Positions 27,795 through 36,468 of a stretch of DNA of 64,000 nucleotides are shown here, piece after piece. The DNA lies in NCBI GenBank assembly GCA_018650445.1, contig JABIFX010000023.1, forward strand, positions 1 to 64,000, read 5' to 3'. Numbering within the stretch: position 1 is the stretch's first letter; every line of letters begins with the position of its first letter. The notes under the pieces are model-generated. The model searched no databases. It was not told where the DNA came from and saw only the letters and a list, made by a program, of their open reading frames with translations. Source of the DNA: Fidelibacterota bacterium. GTDB taxonomy: Bacteria; Fidelibacterota; UBA8477; JABMPR01. The translations under genes were made by a program, and so were the position numbers.

Positions 27795-29273
27795 CTATCC
27801 CATGGGGGCCTGCAATATAAAGCAGGCACCTCCTTCATCATTATTGTGGGCATCCAATACCCAATCACATCTTCGACTGATTTCCCAGGCGAGATAACAT
27901 CCGTAGCCTGAATTCTGACTACCCTCTTTGGTACTCACCGACTCCATAAACAGTAACTTGCGACCCTGCTTATCCACTTCCAGTAATTCATCAGGAAAAC
28001 CTTTTCCATTGTCACATATTTCAACCGTTAGCCGCCCCCCGGCCTTGTCATATCGAGTCCTGATCTCAAGCACGAGATTATGATCCACATTGTGCTCAAT
28101 CGAGTTCTGGATCAAGGGCTCAATAATTTCCCAGATCACATATTCATTGATATGAACAATGGGTAAATTCTCTGCAAGCTCAAGCTTCACCTGCACCGCA
28201 TTGCTCCTGCTGATGGTATAAACGCGCTGAAAAATGTTATCCACTACAAACTGGATGACTTCATTAATATTGGTCCGAAAAATCGGATTTCTAATAACGT
28301 GCAATGGTGGATCATAGGTTTTCATATCATAGATCACCCGAGAAACAAAATTGGCATATTTCGTCACCCTGTCGCGAGTCTCATTGAGGTTTGAATCCTC
28401 CAGGCTCCTCAGATCCTCCTTGATAAAGCCCATTACTTTTTCAGCCTTGTGGTGGGTATGATAGATTCGTTTCGTAAAAAGAGATTCCTTCTGGTGTTCC
28501 ACCTGCTCCCTGAGCTGTTTGGAGCGTTGATCGAACAACTGATGCTGCACTTCATCCCGCTCCTGAGCAGTATAGGAATAGATGAAAAACATAGCCAAAA
28601 AACCAACGAGAATGAGCCCAGTAAACAAAAGTCCACTCTGACTATAGGCGGACTCAATCAGTGATAGAAAACCTGCCACATCAGGAGTTACACGCATATA
28701 TGTTGCTCCCGCAATCTCCCCTCTATCATAAAATGGCACCAGGACATGGAAGGTATTGTTGCCTTCCAGAGAGCTGATGATCTGCTCTTCACCTACCAGA
28801 GATTGGTAATGATCATGATAGTATTGGAGTGCATTTTCAGCGGCTGGTTGATTCTCAATCTCCAGGACTGGATCCGGGTCCAGATAGAGATCATAGATCT
28901 CCTCTCCCTCCCTCAGCGCAAGTACATTCCCACCCTGCTTTACCAATAGATAGACCTCATCGATGTTTCTCTGAAGCATCTGCTGACTAAGGAGCTTGTC
29001 GAATGAACGAATTGTGCTTTCGCGGCGATTATCATCACTTGGAGCATCATTGCGACCATGCTCTATGAGTAGTTCCATGGCTGTTGTGGTAAGGTCAGCT
29101 ACTCGCTCAGCAGAGTCGCGACGGTAGTATCCCATAGCTTCTTGAAATATCTGGTGAGTCGACTGATTATTGATAAACGAGAGGGCTGTCTGAAACACAA
29201 CGACCACAATGAACAGTACGAGAATGTGCTGAATCTCGAAATGATAGCTTTCGAATTTCTGGGGAAGCTTCAA
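27795..29273 (-). CDS. Membrane sensor histidine kinase
   Basis: A 492-residue kinase. TM1 is at about 16-34, a periplasmic sensing domain of about 180 residues follows, TM2 is at about 214-234, and then a coiled stretch. The dimerisation/phospho-acceptor region is non-standard, with clustered His at 272, 274 and 275 (YHTHHKAEKVMGF). The ATPase domain has N-box EPLIQNSIEHN (N390), G1 DNGKGF (421-426) and G2 GYGCY (456-460). The start overlaps the stop of the binding-protein gene by 4 nt (ATGA), so the two proteins are made in a coupled way. The likely role is to read the state of that membrane-anchored sugar-binding partner and phosphorylate the NtrC-type regulator. Confidence 0.9.
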   Translation of the reverse strand: MKLPQKFESYHFEIQHILVLFIVVVVFQTALSFINNQSTHQIFQEAMGYYRRDSAERVADLTTTAMELLIEHGRNDAPSDDNRRESTIRSFDKLLSQQMLQRNIDEVYLLVKQGGNVLALREGEEIYDLYLDPDPVLEIENQPAAENALQYYHDHYQSLVGEEQIISSLEGNNTFHVLVPFYDRGEIAGATYMRVTPDVAGFLSLIESAYSQSGLLFTGLILVGFLAMFFIYSYTAQERDEVQHQLFDQRSKQLREQVEHQKESLFTKRIYHTHHKAEKVMGFIKEDLRSLEDSNLNETRDRVTKYANFVSRVIYDMKTYDPPLHVIRNPIFRTNINEVIQFVVDNIFQRVYTISRSNAVQVKLELAENLPIVHINEYVIWEIIEPLIQNSIEHNVDHNLVLEIRTRYDKAGGRLTVEICDNGKGFPDELLEVDKQGRKLLFMESVSTKEGSQNSGYGCYLAWEISRRCDWVLDAHNNDEGGACFILQAPMG

Positions 29274-30643
29274 GGAGTATTTCCTCTGGCGATTACAGCA
29301 TCAATTTCTTCTTTTGCCAATCCTAAACCGCTTTCAACACTGAGTTCACCCGAAAGGATCTGATGCAGTCGTAGGGATAGAATATCAGACATGAGGGTAT
29401 ACTGATGCAACATGGGTCGATGGATACCCTTCATCATCAGACGTTGAATAAGCTGTACCCTCTCCTGATGGGGATCACTGCTGCGATTCTCATAAAATTC
29501 ACGCTGGATTGGAAGTAGTCCTTCATTGTCATAGAAAATGCTCTGTCCCTGCATGGAAGCTGCAAATTTCATAAATAAGATGGCAGCATCCTTAACTGGT
29601 GAATGCCTTGAGAGCATCATGTTCCAACCACCAAATACCGGTGTAGGTTCACTTCCAGCAAAATGAGGAACTGGTGCTATTTCTAACTTCTTAAACAACT
29701 CTGCATCAAAACGCCGATAGTTTTCATTATTTACGGTTGGCCATCCACGAACAAAGGGTATATCATTGGCTAGAGCGAAACGAATGCAATCATCCTCAAC
29801 CATATCAAGCGCTTCGCGTGGTGCAAAATTGGTTTGAATCATTTCCTTCATAAACCGTGTACGCTCAATAACCAGGGGATCTAATAGGTCTAACAGCTCT
29901 CCCGTCGAATCATCTTGAAGGGTCACACCTAGAATTTCATTAAAATTGCAGATCAAACCTTCATAAGCAACTGCTTGAGGGACAAACATGGGTTTCCCAG
30001 AAAAATATTTCTCCCTCAGTTCCAGTAATTCTTCCCATGTGATTGAATTCTTGATCCGTTCAACAATAGCCTCGCCATCAGGCAGCTCTAAAATCATATC
30101 CTTGCGGAAGTAGAGGGCACCAATATCAGTATACAATGGAATTGCATAGAGAATGTCATCGACATAGCAGGTCTCGAGAGGTTGAGGTACAAGTTTATTC
30201 AAGAATTGAGGTGCAAAATAAGGAGCTAGAGGTTCTGCCCATTTTGTAAATCGCGGCACCCAGATCAGGTCAACAGAAAAGACATCAATGCGACTACTGC
30301 GACTTCGTAAGTTCCTGGCTATCAAATCTTTGCGTTGATTGGTGTTGAATTTTGAAAAAGGGAGATCAATGGCAATAACTTCCACTTCACCGCTATAAAG
30401 TTCATTGAATTGTCTAATGATCTCAGCTTGTCCAACTCCAATGTTATCGGCAAAATATACCCGCTCAATTCCATCGGTATTCAGGGGATTTGTCCCCAGT
30501 GGAAAGGAAGAGATCAGAAATGAAATCAGAAATGAGATCAGAAATATCAAAGCCCCCAGGGAAAACAAAAAGGGTAGACTGGTTGAAAGGGATTTTATCC
30601 TCTCTGGAATTGGCTGAATTTCTTTTTCTTCATATGCATTCAT
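29270..30643 (-). CDS. Membrane-anchored ABC-type sugar-binding protein, probable kinase partner
   Basis: A 457-residue protein. A 24-residue cytoplasmic tail and one transmembrane helix (about 25-47) precede a family-1 extracellular solute-binding fold: VEVIAIDLPFSKFNTNQR, IDVFSVDLIWVPRFTKWAEPL, LYAIPLYTDIGALYFRKDM, FGGWNMMLSRHSP and AAILFMKFAASMQGQ. There is no lipobox, so it is held in the inner membrane and faces the periplasm. No ABC permease or ATPase gene is nearby, which argues against transport. It overlaps the histidine kinase gene by 4 nt, so it is best read as the sugar-sensing subunit of that kinase. The helix contains FLIS three times, encoded by a 12-bp tandem repeat. No clear ribosome site precedes the ATG. 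Confidence 0.85.
   Translation of the reverse strand: MNAYEEKEIQPIPERIKSLSTSLPFLFSLGALIFLISFLISFLISSFPLGTNPLNTDGIERVYFADNIGVGQAEIIRQFNELYSGEVEVIAIDLPFSKFNTNQRKDLIARNLRSRSSRIDVFSVDLIWVPRFTKWAEPLAPYFAPQFLNKLVPQPLETCYVDDILYAIPLYTDIGALYFRKDMILELPDGEAIVERIKNSITWEELLELREKYFSGKPMFVPQAVAYEGLICNFNEILGVTLQDDSTGELLDLLDPLVIERTRFMKEMIQTNFAPREALDMVEDDCIRFALANDIPFVRGWPTVNNENYRRFDAELFKKLEIAPVPHFAGSEPTPVFGGWNMMLSRHSPVKDAAILFMKFAASMQGQSIFYDNEGLLPIQREFYENRSSDPHQERVQLIQRLMMKGIHRPMLHQYTLMSDILSLRLHQILSGELSVESGLGLAKEEIDAVIARGNTP
30511..30546 (-). repeat. 12-bp tandem repeat (3 copies) within the membrane helix codons
   Basis: On the plus strand AGATCAGAAATG, AAATCAGAAATG and AGATCAGAAATA follow one another without gaps. 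On the coding strand they specify FLIS-FLIS-FLIS in the transmembrane helix of the binding protein. Twelve bases preserve the frame, so slippage would lengthen or shorten the helix by four residues. Confidence 0.85.
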
Positions 30644-30646
30644 TTT

Positions 30647-30779
30647 ATTGAAATGATAATAATTGCCATATCAAAACAATACAAGCCTTAACTATTGAGA
30701 ACTACGAATTCAATCATCTTGAACTGCTCAATAAATATTTTTGCATCTAATAAAATATCATTTCAATGCCAAAATGATA
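30647..30779. promoter_or_regulatory. AAATGATA/TATCATTT elements, possible enhancer sites
   Basis: An 8-bp dyad TATCATTT-N8-AAATGATA lies at 30756-30779. A third copy is at 30651-30658, and ATTGAAATGATA (30647-30658) is the exact inverse of TATCATTTCAAT (30756-30767). The dyad is about 170-190 bp upstream of the sigma-54-like promoter, a usual distance for NtrC-type enhancer sites. The link to this regulator is inference. Confidence 0.4.
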
Positions 30780-30947
30780 AGCTCCGCTCCTATTTTACCA
30801 TGTAATTATTTGATATTATCACCATATTTACATAGACTTACCTCTTTATTTTTCTTACCAATTATCCAGTCCAACTCCAGAAGGGAAATACGGATCGAGG
30901 AAAATTCGAAAAATTCGTCGGGGATCCTTCTAATCCATCCTGAGAAA

Positions 30948-30963
30948 TGGCACTTAAATTGAA
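30948..30963 (+). promoter_or_regulatory. Sigma-54-like -24/-12 promoter before GH3
   Basis: TGGCACTTAAATTGAA matches the consensus TGGCAC-N5-TTGCW in all of the -24 block and in TTG of the -12 block with exact spacing. The C of the -12 GC is A here. It would give a transcript starting about 40-45 nt before the GH3 ATG at 31019. The adjacent divergent operon encodes a complete NtrC-type activator. Confidence 0.55.
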
Positions 30964-31018
30964 TATATATAGAATTAGTAAACCCTATGATATCCATGTC
31001 CAATTCTAAGGAGCAATC

Positions 31019-32866
31019 ATGATCAAGCAAACCACCTTTCTAAAAATTCTTGTCCTTGTGGGAATCGTCCAACTATTAATAAGCTGCAATTCCACTGAAC
31101 CTGTTATCAAACATGTTTCAGTTCAGGGTAAAAGTGTTGATGCCATCGTAGAACTGATGACCCTTGAAGAGAAGGTCGGGCAAATGACCCAGGCTGAGAG
31201 ACGCTACCTTATTGATGAAAAAGATATTAAAGACTTACACCTCGGTTCACTCCTCAGTGGTGGAGGTTCTACTCCTGAGACTAACACCCCCAGCTCCTGG
31301 GCGGATATGCTAGATCGTTTTCAGGGACTGGCTGCTGAAAGCCGGTTGGGTATTCCCCTCATGTATGGCATTGATGCTGTCCATGGACACAACAATGTGG
31401 TGGGTGCTACCATATTTCCCCATAATGTGGCTCTTGGAGCAACAGGAAATCCTGATCTGGTTCAAGAAATTGCCCATATCACTGCCAAAGAAGTACGTGC
31501 AACCGGTATCAATTGGACCTTCGACCCCTGTGTTGCCAACTCCAGAGATGAGCGCTGGGGCCGTGCTTATGAATCCTATGGAGAAGACCCCACCCTCATC
31601 GCTGCTCTAGGTAGTGCTCAAGTAGCAGGATATCAGGGGGCTTCATTGAATTCCCAAGATGCCATCGCAGCATGTACCAAACATTACATTGGTGACGGTG
31701 CCCCAACATGGTCCACAGGAGAAAATGGCAAAATTGACCGTGGCGATGCGCGGATATCAGAAGCTGAACTACGTGCGCTTCATCTCCCTCCCTATCAGGC
31801 TGCTATCGAGGCTGGAACTGCAACCATTATGGCATCCTACAACAGCTGGAACGGTACGAAACTGCACGGGCATAAGTATCTTATGACCGACTTGCTCAAA
31901 GGAGAGTTAGGCTTTCAGGGATTCATCATATCTGATTGGGCTGGCATCGACGAAATTCCTGGCGATTATAAAAGTGATATAATCCAGTCCATCAATGCCG
32001 GCGTGGATATGGTCATGGTCCCCGGTGATACTAGCAAAGGCGGATCAACTTATAGAGAATTTATTTCCAAATTGATTCAAGCAGTAAACGAAGGCTCAAT
32101 AGAGATGTCACGTATTGACGATGCTGTTACCAGAATCTTAAACGTGAAAGAAAACATGGGTCTGTTGGATGCTCCCTATAGCAATGATCGTGCTCTATTA
32201 CCCACCGTTGGCTCTCCAGAACACCGAGCTGTTGCACGTCGGGCTGTTCGTGAATCCATTGTTATGCTAAAAAATGAAAACACTTTGCCCCTTTCTAAGG
32301 ATCTATCCACTGTTGTTGTCGCAGGACGTGGCGCAGACAATGTTGGAATGCAATGTGGTGGCTGGACTATTTCCTGGCAAGGTGGCATGGGTGATATCAC
32401 ATCCGGTACAACCATCCTTGATGGTGTTCAGGCTTCAGTATCTCCATCTACCCAGGTGATCCATTCCGCTGATGGCAGTCAGGCCTCCAGTGCGGATGCT
32501 GTCATTGTTGTTGTTGGTGAGGCTCCCTATGCTGAGATGCATGGAGACGATGAGGATCTGGCATTGTCACAGGAAGATATGGCAGTTCTTAACACGGTGA
32601 TCGAGACTGGAAAACCCATGGTGGTTGTGCTGCTTTCTGGTCGTCCCATGATTGTTACCGAATTACTCAAGGATACTGATGCATTCCTGGCTGCATGGTG
32701 GCTAGGGACCGAGGGAAATGGAATAGCCGATGTTATTTTTGGTGACTATGCTCCCACTGGCAAACTCTCAGTGACATGGCCCACCGATATGAGTCAAATC
32801 CCCATTAACGTTGGAGATGATGACTACTCACCTCTTTTCCCTGTAGGATACGGGTTAAGTTATTAG
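31019..32866 (+). CDS. GH3 beta-glucosidase, lipoprotein
   Basis: A 615-residue GH3 enzyme with lipoprotein signal (VQLLISC). The TIM barrel is at about 40-370, with VGQMTQAERR, LMYGIDAVHGHNNV, CTKHYIGDGA and the catalytic nucleophile D306 in IISDWAGID. The alpha/beta sandwich C-terminal domain is at about 385-610 (GMQCGGWTISWQG, VVVVGEAPYAEMHGDD). The likely reaction is release of glucose from non-reducing ends of beta-gluco-oligosaccharides; this subgroup includes exo-1,3/1,4-beta-glucosidases. It has a close cytoplasmic relative at 53871. It is the first plus-strand gene, with ribosome site AAGGAG, and lies directly after the sigma-54-like promoter. Confidence 0.92.
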   Translation: MIKQTTFLKILVLVGIVQLLISCNSTEPVIKHVSVQGKSVDAIVELMTLEEKVGQMTQAERRYLIDEKDIKDLHLGSLLSGGGSTPETNTPSSWADMLDRFQGLAAESRLGIPLMYGIDAVHGHNNVVGATIFPHNVALGATGNPDLVQEIAHITAKEVRATGINWTFDPCVANSRDERWGRAYESYGEDPTLIAALGSAQVAGYQGASLNSQDAIAACTKHYIGDGAPTWSTGENGKIDRGDARISEAELRALHLPPYQAAIEAGTATIMASYNSWNGTKLHGHKYLMTDLLKGELGFQGFIISDWAGIDEIPGDYKSDIIQSINAGVDMVMVPGDTSKGGSTYREFISKLIQAVNEGSIEMSRIDDAVTRILNVKENMGLLDAPYSNDRALLPTVGSPEHRAVARRAVRESIVMLKNENTLPLSKDLSTVVVAGRGADNVGMQCGGWTISWQGGMGDITSGTTILDGVQASVSPSTQVIHSADGSQASSADAVIVVVGEAPYAEMHGDDEDLALSQEDMAVLNTVIETGKPMVVVLLSGRPMIVTELLKDTDAFLAAWWLGTEGNGIADVIFGDYAPTGKLSVTWPTDMSQIPINVGDDDYSPLFPVGYGLSY

Positions 32867-32905
32867 TCATTGTATCTAAATATCAAGGGGTTAAGCTTGT
32901 CTATT

Positions 32906-35900
32906 ATGAAACTTAGTTCTTTCAGAATGTCCTCAATGCTAGGCTTCATTTGTGCATTAATCCCTACCCTGTTGTTTAGTCAATCGCTTGTATTGAATGA
33001 GATTCTTGCTTCAAACCAGTCCGGTCTTCGTGATGAGGATGGTGATACACCTGATTGGATTGAAATCTATAATCCCACCCCCTCTGCCATTGATCTCAAT
33101 GGTTTCGCACTATCTGACGATATTGAAGATCCCAACAAGTGGCGTTTCGAGACAGGTCAGATCGCAGCAGGCGGTCACACCATCATTTTTGCCTCAGACA
33201 AAGACAGACAGGGTGAAAATATATTTTGGGATCTCATCATCTCCGAAGGTGAGGACTGGTCATATTTTGTAGGGAGTTCGAACCCGCCCACCAACTGGAA
33301 GTCCTCAGATTTTGACGCCAGTTCCTGGAGCATGGGACCCAGTGGCTTTGGCTACGGCGATGATGATGACAATACGGTCATCCCCGCAACACTATCAGTA
33401 TTTTTACGCAAGTCTGTTACGATTGAAAACTTTGCAGAAATTGAAGGATTGCTGTTCCACATTGACTATGATGATGGATATATCGCTTTCATTAACGGGA
33501 TTGAATTTTCCCGAGCTAATTTGGGCTTGCCTGGAACTCCGGCAAACAATACCACCACTGCTGATAACTATACCGAACCCGCTCTGGCTCAAGGCTTTGA
33601 TCTCCCCTTCCACCTCATCCCCCAGGATATATTGACTGAAGGTGAGAATATTCTCGCCATCCAAGTACATAACCATAGCACCACTTCATCAGATCTGACG
33701 GCAATTCCTTTTCTTAGTATAGGGCGCTCAGACCCCCCAACCACGGCTTTGCCTGACTATTTACTGGTACCAGAGTCAAGCCTATTGCATACCAACTTCA
33801 AAGTCAGCAGCTCTGGAGAGTTACTTACGCTGACCTCCCCAAACGGCATCCTTGTAGATTCATTGAGGACGCCGGAATTGCCATCGAACATAAGCTGGGG
33901 CAGACAACCTGATGCAGGAACGGACCTATTATACTTTACGCCCCCAACACCTGGAGCAATGAACACGGGGGGATCCACCACACTGCCTGAGCTTCCAGAG
34001 CTGACCCCTGCGCCAGGATTCTATAGTGGAGGGATCGTTTTGAATATGGGAACGGTACCACCAGGTCGAATTTACAAGTATACCCGGGATGGCGCGACAC
34101 CTGACCTGAGTTCGCCAGAATACACCTCCCCCTTTCCAATCACTGAAACAACTGTTGTCCGGGTCATGACCTCCAATCCTGACGGTTCAAATACGACACA
34201 ATCCTCGTACAGCTACTTCATCAATGAAGATCCATATCTTCCAGTTATGTCCCTGATTTTTGAACCTGGGGCATTCTTTGACAATGATTCAGGTTTGTAT
34301 GTCATGGGAGACAATGCATCTCAATCCTTTCCTCACTTTGGTGCCAATTTCTGGGAAGATTGGGAACGACAGGTTCATATTGAGTATTTTGAGGATGGAG
34401 ATGATCTCAGTTATGCTGGTAATGCTGGGGCCAAAATATTTGGTGGCTGGAGCCGCGGCAACCCCCAAAGATCCATCTCCCTCTTTGCCAGGGGTCGTTA
34501 TGGCACTGGTAAATTCCAATATCCCTTTTTCTCAGACCTTAATATTGATTCATTCGAGGCCATGGTCTTAAGAAATTCAGGCAATGATTGGAATATGTCG
34601 GGGTATCGTGATGGCTTCATGACAGGCCTGGTGGATGAAGTAGATTTGGAGAAACAGGCTTTCCAACCAGTAGAGGTCTATTTCAATGGCGAATATTGGG
34701 GGATTTACAATCTACGCGAAAAAGTGAATGAGCACTTTCTTGCCAGCCATCATGACATTGATTCAGATGATGTTGATTTGCTTGGTTTTGATGGCTCTGA
34801 AGTGATCAATGGAGAGAATACCCATTACCTTGATTTGTTGAATTATGTCAACAACAATGCTCTCAATTCTGAGGCTGATTTTGAGTATGTCCAGGACAGA
34901 GTGGATATAAGAAACTTCATAGACTATCAACTGTCCCAGATCTATTATGATAATCAGGATTGGCCTGGAAATAATATCAAGTTCTGGCGACCAAGACAAC
35001 CAGGCGGCAAATGGCGCTGGATACTATATGACACGGATTTCGGATTCAGCACCTGGAGTCAGAACAATTATATGAGAAACACCCTGGAGTTTGCCACAGA
35101 TCCTGCTGGTCCTGGATGGCCCAATCCACCCTGGTCCACCCTGCTGCTACGAAAATTTCTTACCAATCCACAATTCAAGCAGGATTTCATTCTCACGGCC
35201 TGTGACCTGCTCAACCAGCCATTTCGACCAGATGTGGTTGATGCGGCACTCAACGGGGTTCAACAGGGGTTAATGCTCTCCCTTCCCACTCATTTTCAGC
35301 GCTGGGGTCACAATGATTTTGTCCATTGGACCAGTGAGGGCTTGATCATGGATGATTTTGCACAGAATCGACCGGCGTATATGCGGAATCACTTTCGCAA
35401 TAAGTTCAACCTTGGCGCAGACAGTCAATTTGAAATAAGTATTTATCCCCCACATGCTGGCAAAGTAAAAGTCCATTCAATCATGCCTGATAGTTACCCC
35501 TGGACAGGCACATATTTCTCCGATGTACCTCTGGATATCAGAGCCATTGCCCTGTCTGGATTTCAGTTTTCTCATTGGGAAGGAATCGGTGGAGACGATC
35601 CTGATCTAAGCATTAGCCTGCTTAACTCAGTGAGCCTCACAGCCGTCTTTGAGCCTGTTTCTCCAGATGATGGTGCGCTCGTGATAAATGAGATCAACTA
35701 TCACTCAGATTCTGGCAATGACTGCGCAGACTGGATCGAGCTCTACAATGGAACACAGATGGAAATTGATCTGAGTAGCTGGTTTATCAGTGATGGTGCA
35801 GATGATAACCAGTTTGTGCTCCCCGAATTAATACTACCATCAGATGGATATCTCATTGCCAGTGTTGATTCGTTGGCATTTAGGGCTGTTCATGGAAATA

Positions 35901-36460
35901 ATATCCCCCTCATCGGGGATATCGATTTTAATTTTAGCAATGGTGGAGAACTTATCCGCTTATTCAATTCAGACAATATTCTGGTTGATAGTGTCCGATA
36001 TGATGATGGAAGTCCCTGGCCAACTGAACCAGATGGGGATGGACCCACATTGGAGCTCACTCACCCCTCCCTGGATAACGGCTTAAGTGAAAGCTGGGCA
36101 GCTTCAGATAACCTGGGTACACCAGGTGCCCGGAATAGTCGCTATGCTAATCCCGCAAGCATGAGCCAACACCATGTGCCACAGAGTTTTCATGTGGGAA
36201 TGGCCTTCCCCAATCCATTCAACGCAAGGGTGAGTATTCCTTTTACCGCTGCACCAAATCGTCCAATTCGGATCGACATATTTGATGTCCGGGGTAGAAC
36301 CGTAAAATCGGAAACGCTGGACCCCATGCTTAACGCATTGGCATTATATCAATGGGACGGAACAACATCTTCTGGAACTGACTGTGGCTCAGGCATGTAT
36401 ATTGTTCGAGTGAGTCAGGATAATGTATCTGCCTCAACCAAAATTGCTCTTCTCAGGTAA
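32906..36460 (+). CDS. CotH-type protein with lamin-tail domains and type IX tail
   Basis: The track starts this ORF at an upstream TTG (32870). The ATG at 32906 (MKLSSFRMSSMLGF) begins a good signal peptide; a TTG at 32897 with AAGGGG 6 nt upstream is an alternative. About 1184 residues. In order: a lamin-tail domain (VLNEILASNQSGLRDEDG), a jelly-roll-like region, a chitobiase-C-like beta domain (YKYTRDGATPDLSS), a CotH domain (QRSISLFARGRYG, VYFNGEYWGIYNLREKVNEHF, WILYDTDFGF), a second lamin-tail domain (VINEINYHSDSGNDC), and a sorting domain (AFPNPFNARVSIPF). CotH proteins include atypical kinases of secreted proteins; the Asp pair in YDTDF is kept. It is 40 nt after GH3 and 9 nt before a GH5 gene, far from the VTC/DUF4956 genes it often accompanies. 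Confidence 0.85.
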   Translation: MKLSSFRMSSMLGFICALIPTLLFSQSLVLNEILASNQSGLRDEDGDTPDWIEIYNPTPSAIDLNGFALSDDIEDPNKWRFETGQIAAGGHTIIFASDKDRQGENIFWDLIISEGEDWSYFVGSSNPPTNWKSSDFDASSWSMGPSGFGYGDDDDNTVIPATLSVFLRKSVTIENFAEIEGLLFHIDYDDGYIAFINGIEFSRANLGLPGTPANNTTTADNYTEPALAQGFDLPFHLIPQDILTEGENILAIQVHNHSTTSSDLTAIPFLSIGRSDPPTTALPDYLLVPESSLLHTNFKVSSSGELLTLTSPNGILVDSLRTPELPSNISWGRQPDAGTDLLYFTPPTPGAMNTGGSTTLPELPELTPAPGFYSGGIVLNMGTVPPGRIYKYTRDGATPDLSSPEYTSPFPITETTVVRVMTSNPDGSNTTQSSYSYFINEDPYLPVMSLIFEPGAFFDNDSGLYVMGDNASQSFPHFGANFWEDWERQVHIEYFEDGDDLSYAGNAGAKIFGGWSRGNPQRSISLFARGRYGTGKFQYPFFSDLNIDSFEAMVLRNSGNDWNMSGYRDGFMTGLVDEVDLEKQAFQPVEVYFNGEYWGIYNLREKVNEHFLASHHDIDSDDVDLLGFDGSEVINGENTHYLDLLNYVNNNALNSEADFEYVQDRVDIRNFIDYQLSQIYYDNQDWPGNNIKFWRPRQPGGKWRWILYDTDFGFSTWSQNNYMRNTLEFATDPAGPGWPNPPWSTLLLRKFLTNPQFKQDFILTACDLLNQPFRPDVVDAALNGVQQGLMLSLPTHFQRWGHNDFVHWTSEGLIMDDFAQNRPAYMRNHFRNKFNLGADSQFEISIYPPHAGKVKVHSIMPDSYPWTGTYFSDVPLDIRAIALSGFQFSHWEGIGGDDPDLSISLLNSVSLTAVFEPVSPDDGALVINEINYHSDSGNDCADWIELYNGTQMEIDLSSWFISDGADDNQFVLPELILPSDGYLIASVDSLAFRAVHGNNIPLIGDIDFNFSNGGELIRLFNSDNILVDSVRYDDGSPWPTEPDGDGPTLELTHPSLDNGLSESWAASDNLGTPGARNSRYANPASMSQHHVPQSFHVGMAFPNPFNARVSIPFTAAPNRPIRIDIFDVRGRTVKSETLDPMLNALALYQWDGTTSSGTDCGSGMYIVRVSQDNVSASTKIALLR

Positions 36461-36468
36461 AAGAATTC

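Larger units (their letters stand above)
30644..31018. other. Divergent regulatory region between sensing operon and glucan operon
   Basis: 375 nt, AT-rich, separating the two oppositely oriented halves of the locus. It contains three copies of AAATGATA/TATCATTT in its left part and a sigma-54-like site near the GH3 start (both listed separately). The 73-codon plus-strand ORF and 74-codon minus-strand ORF listed here have no recognisable protein features and were not called. No sigma-70 promoter for the sensing operon stood out. Confidence 0.6.

Noticed and set aside
29270-30643. Binding protein as part of an ABC importer
   Set aside because: No permease or ATPase genes in the window; it has a transmembrane anchor and its gene overlaps a kinase gene, so sensing fits better.
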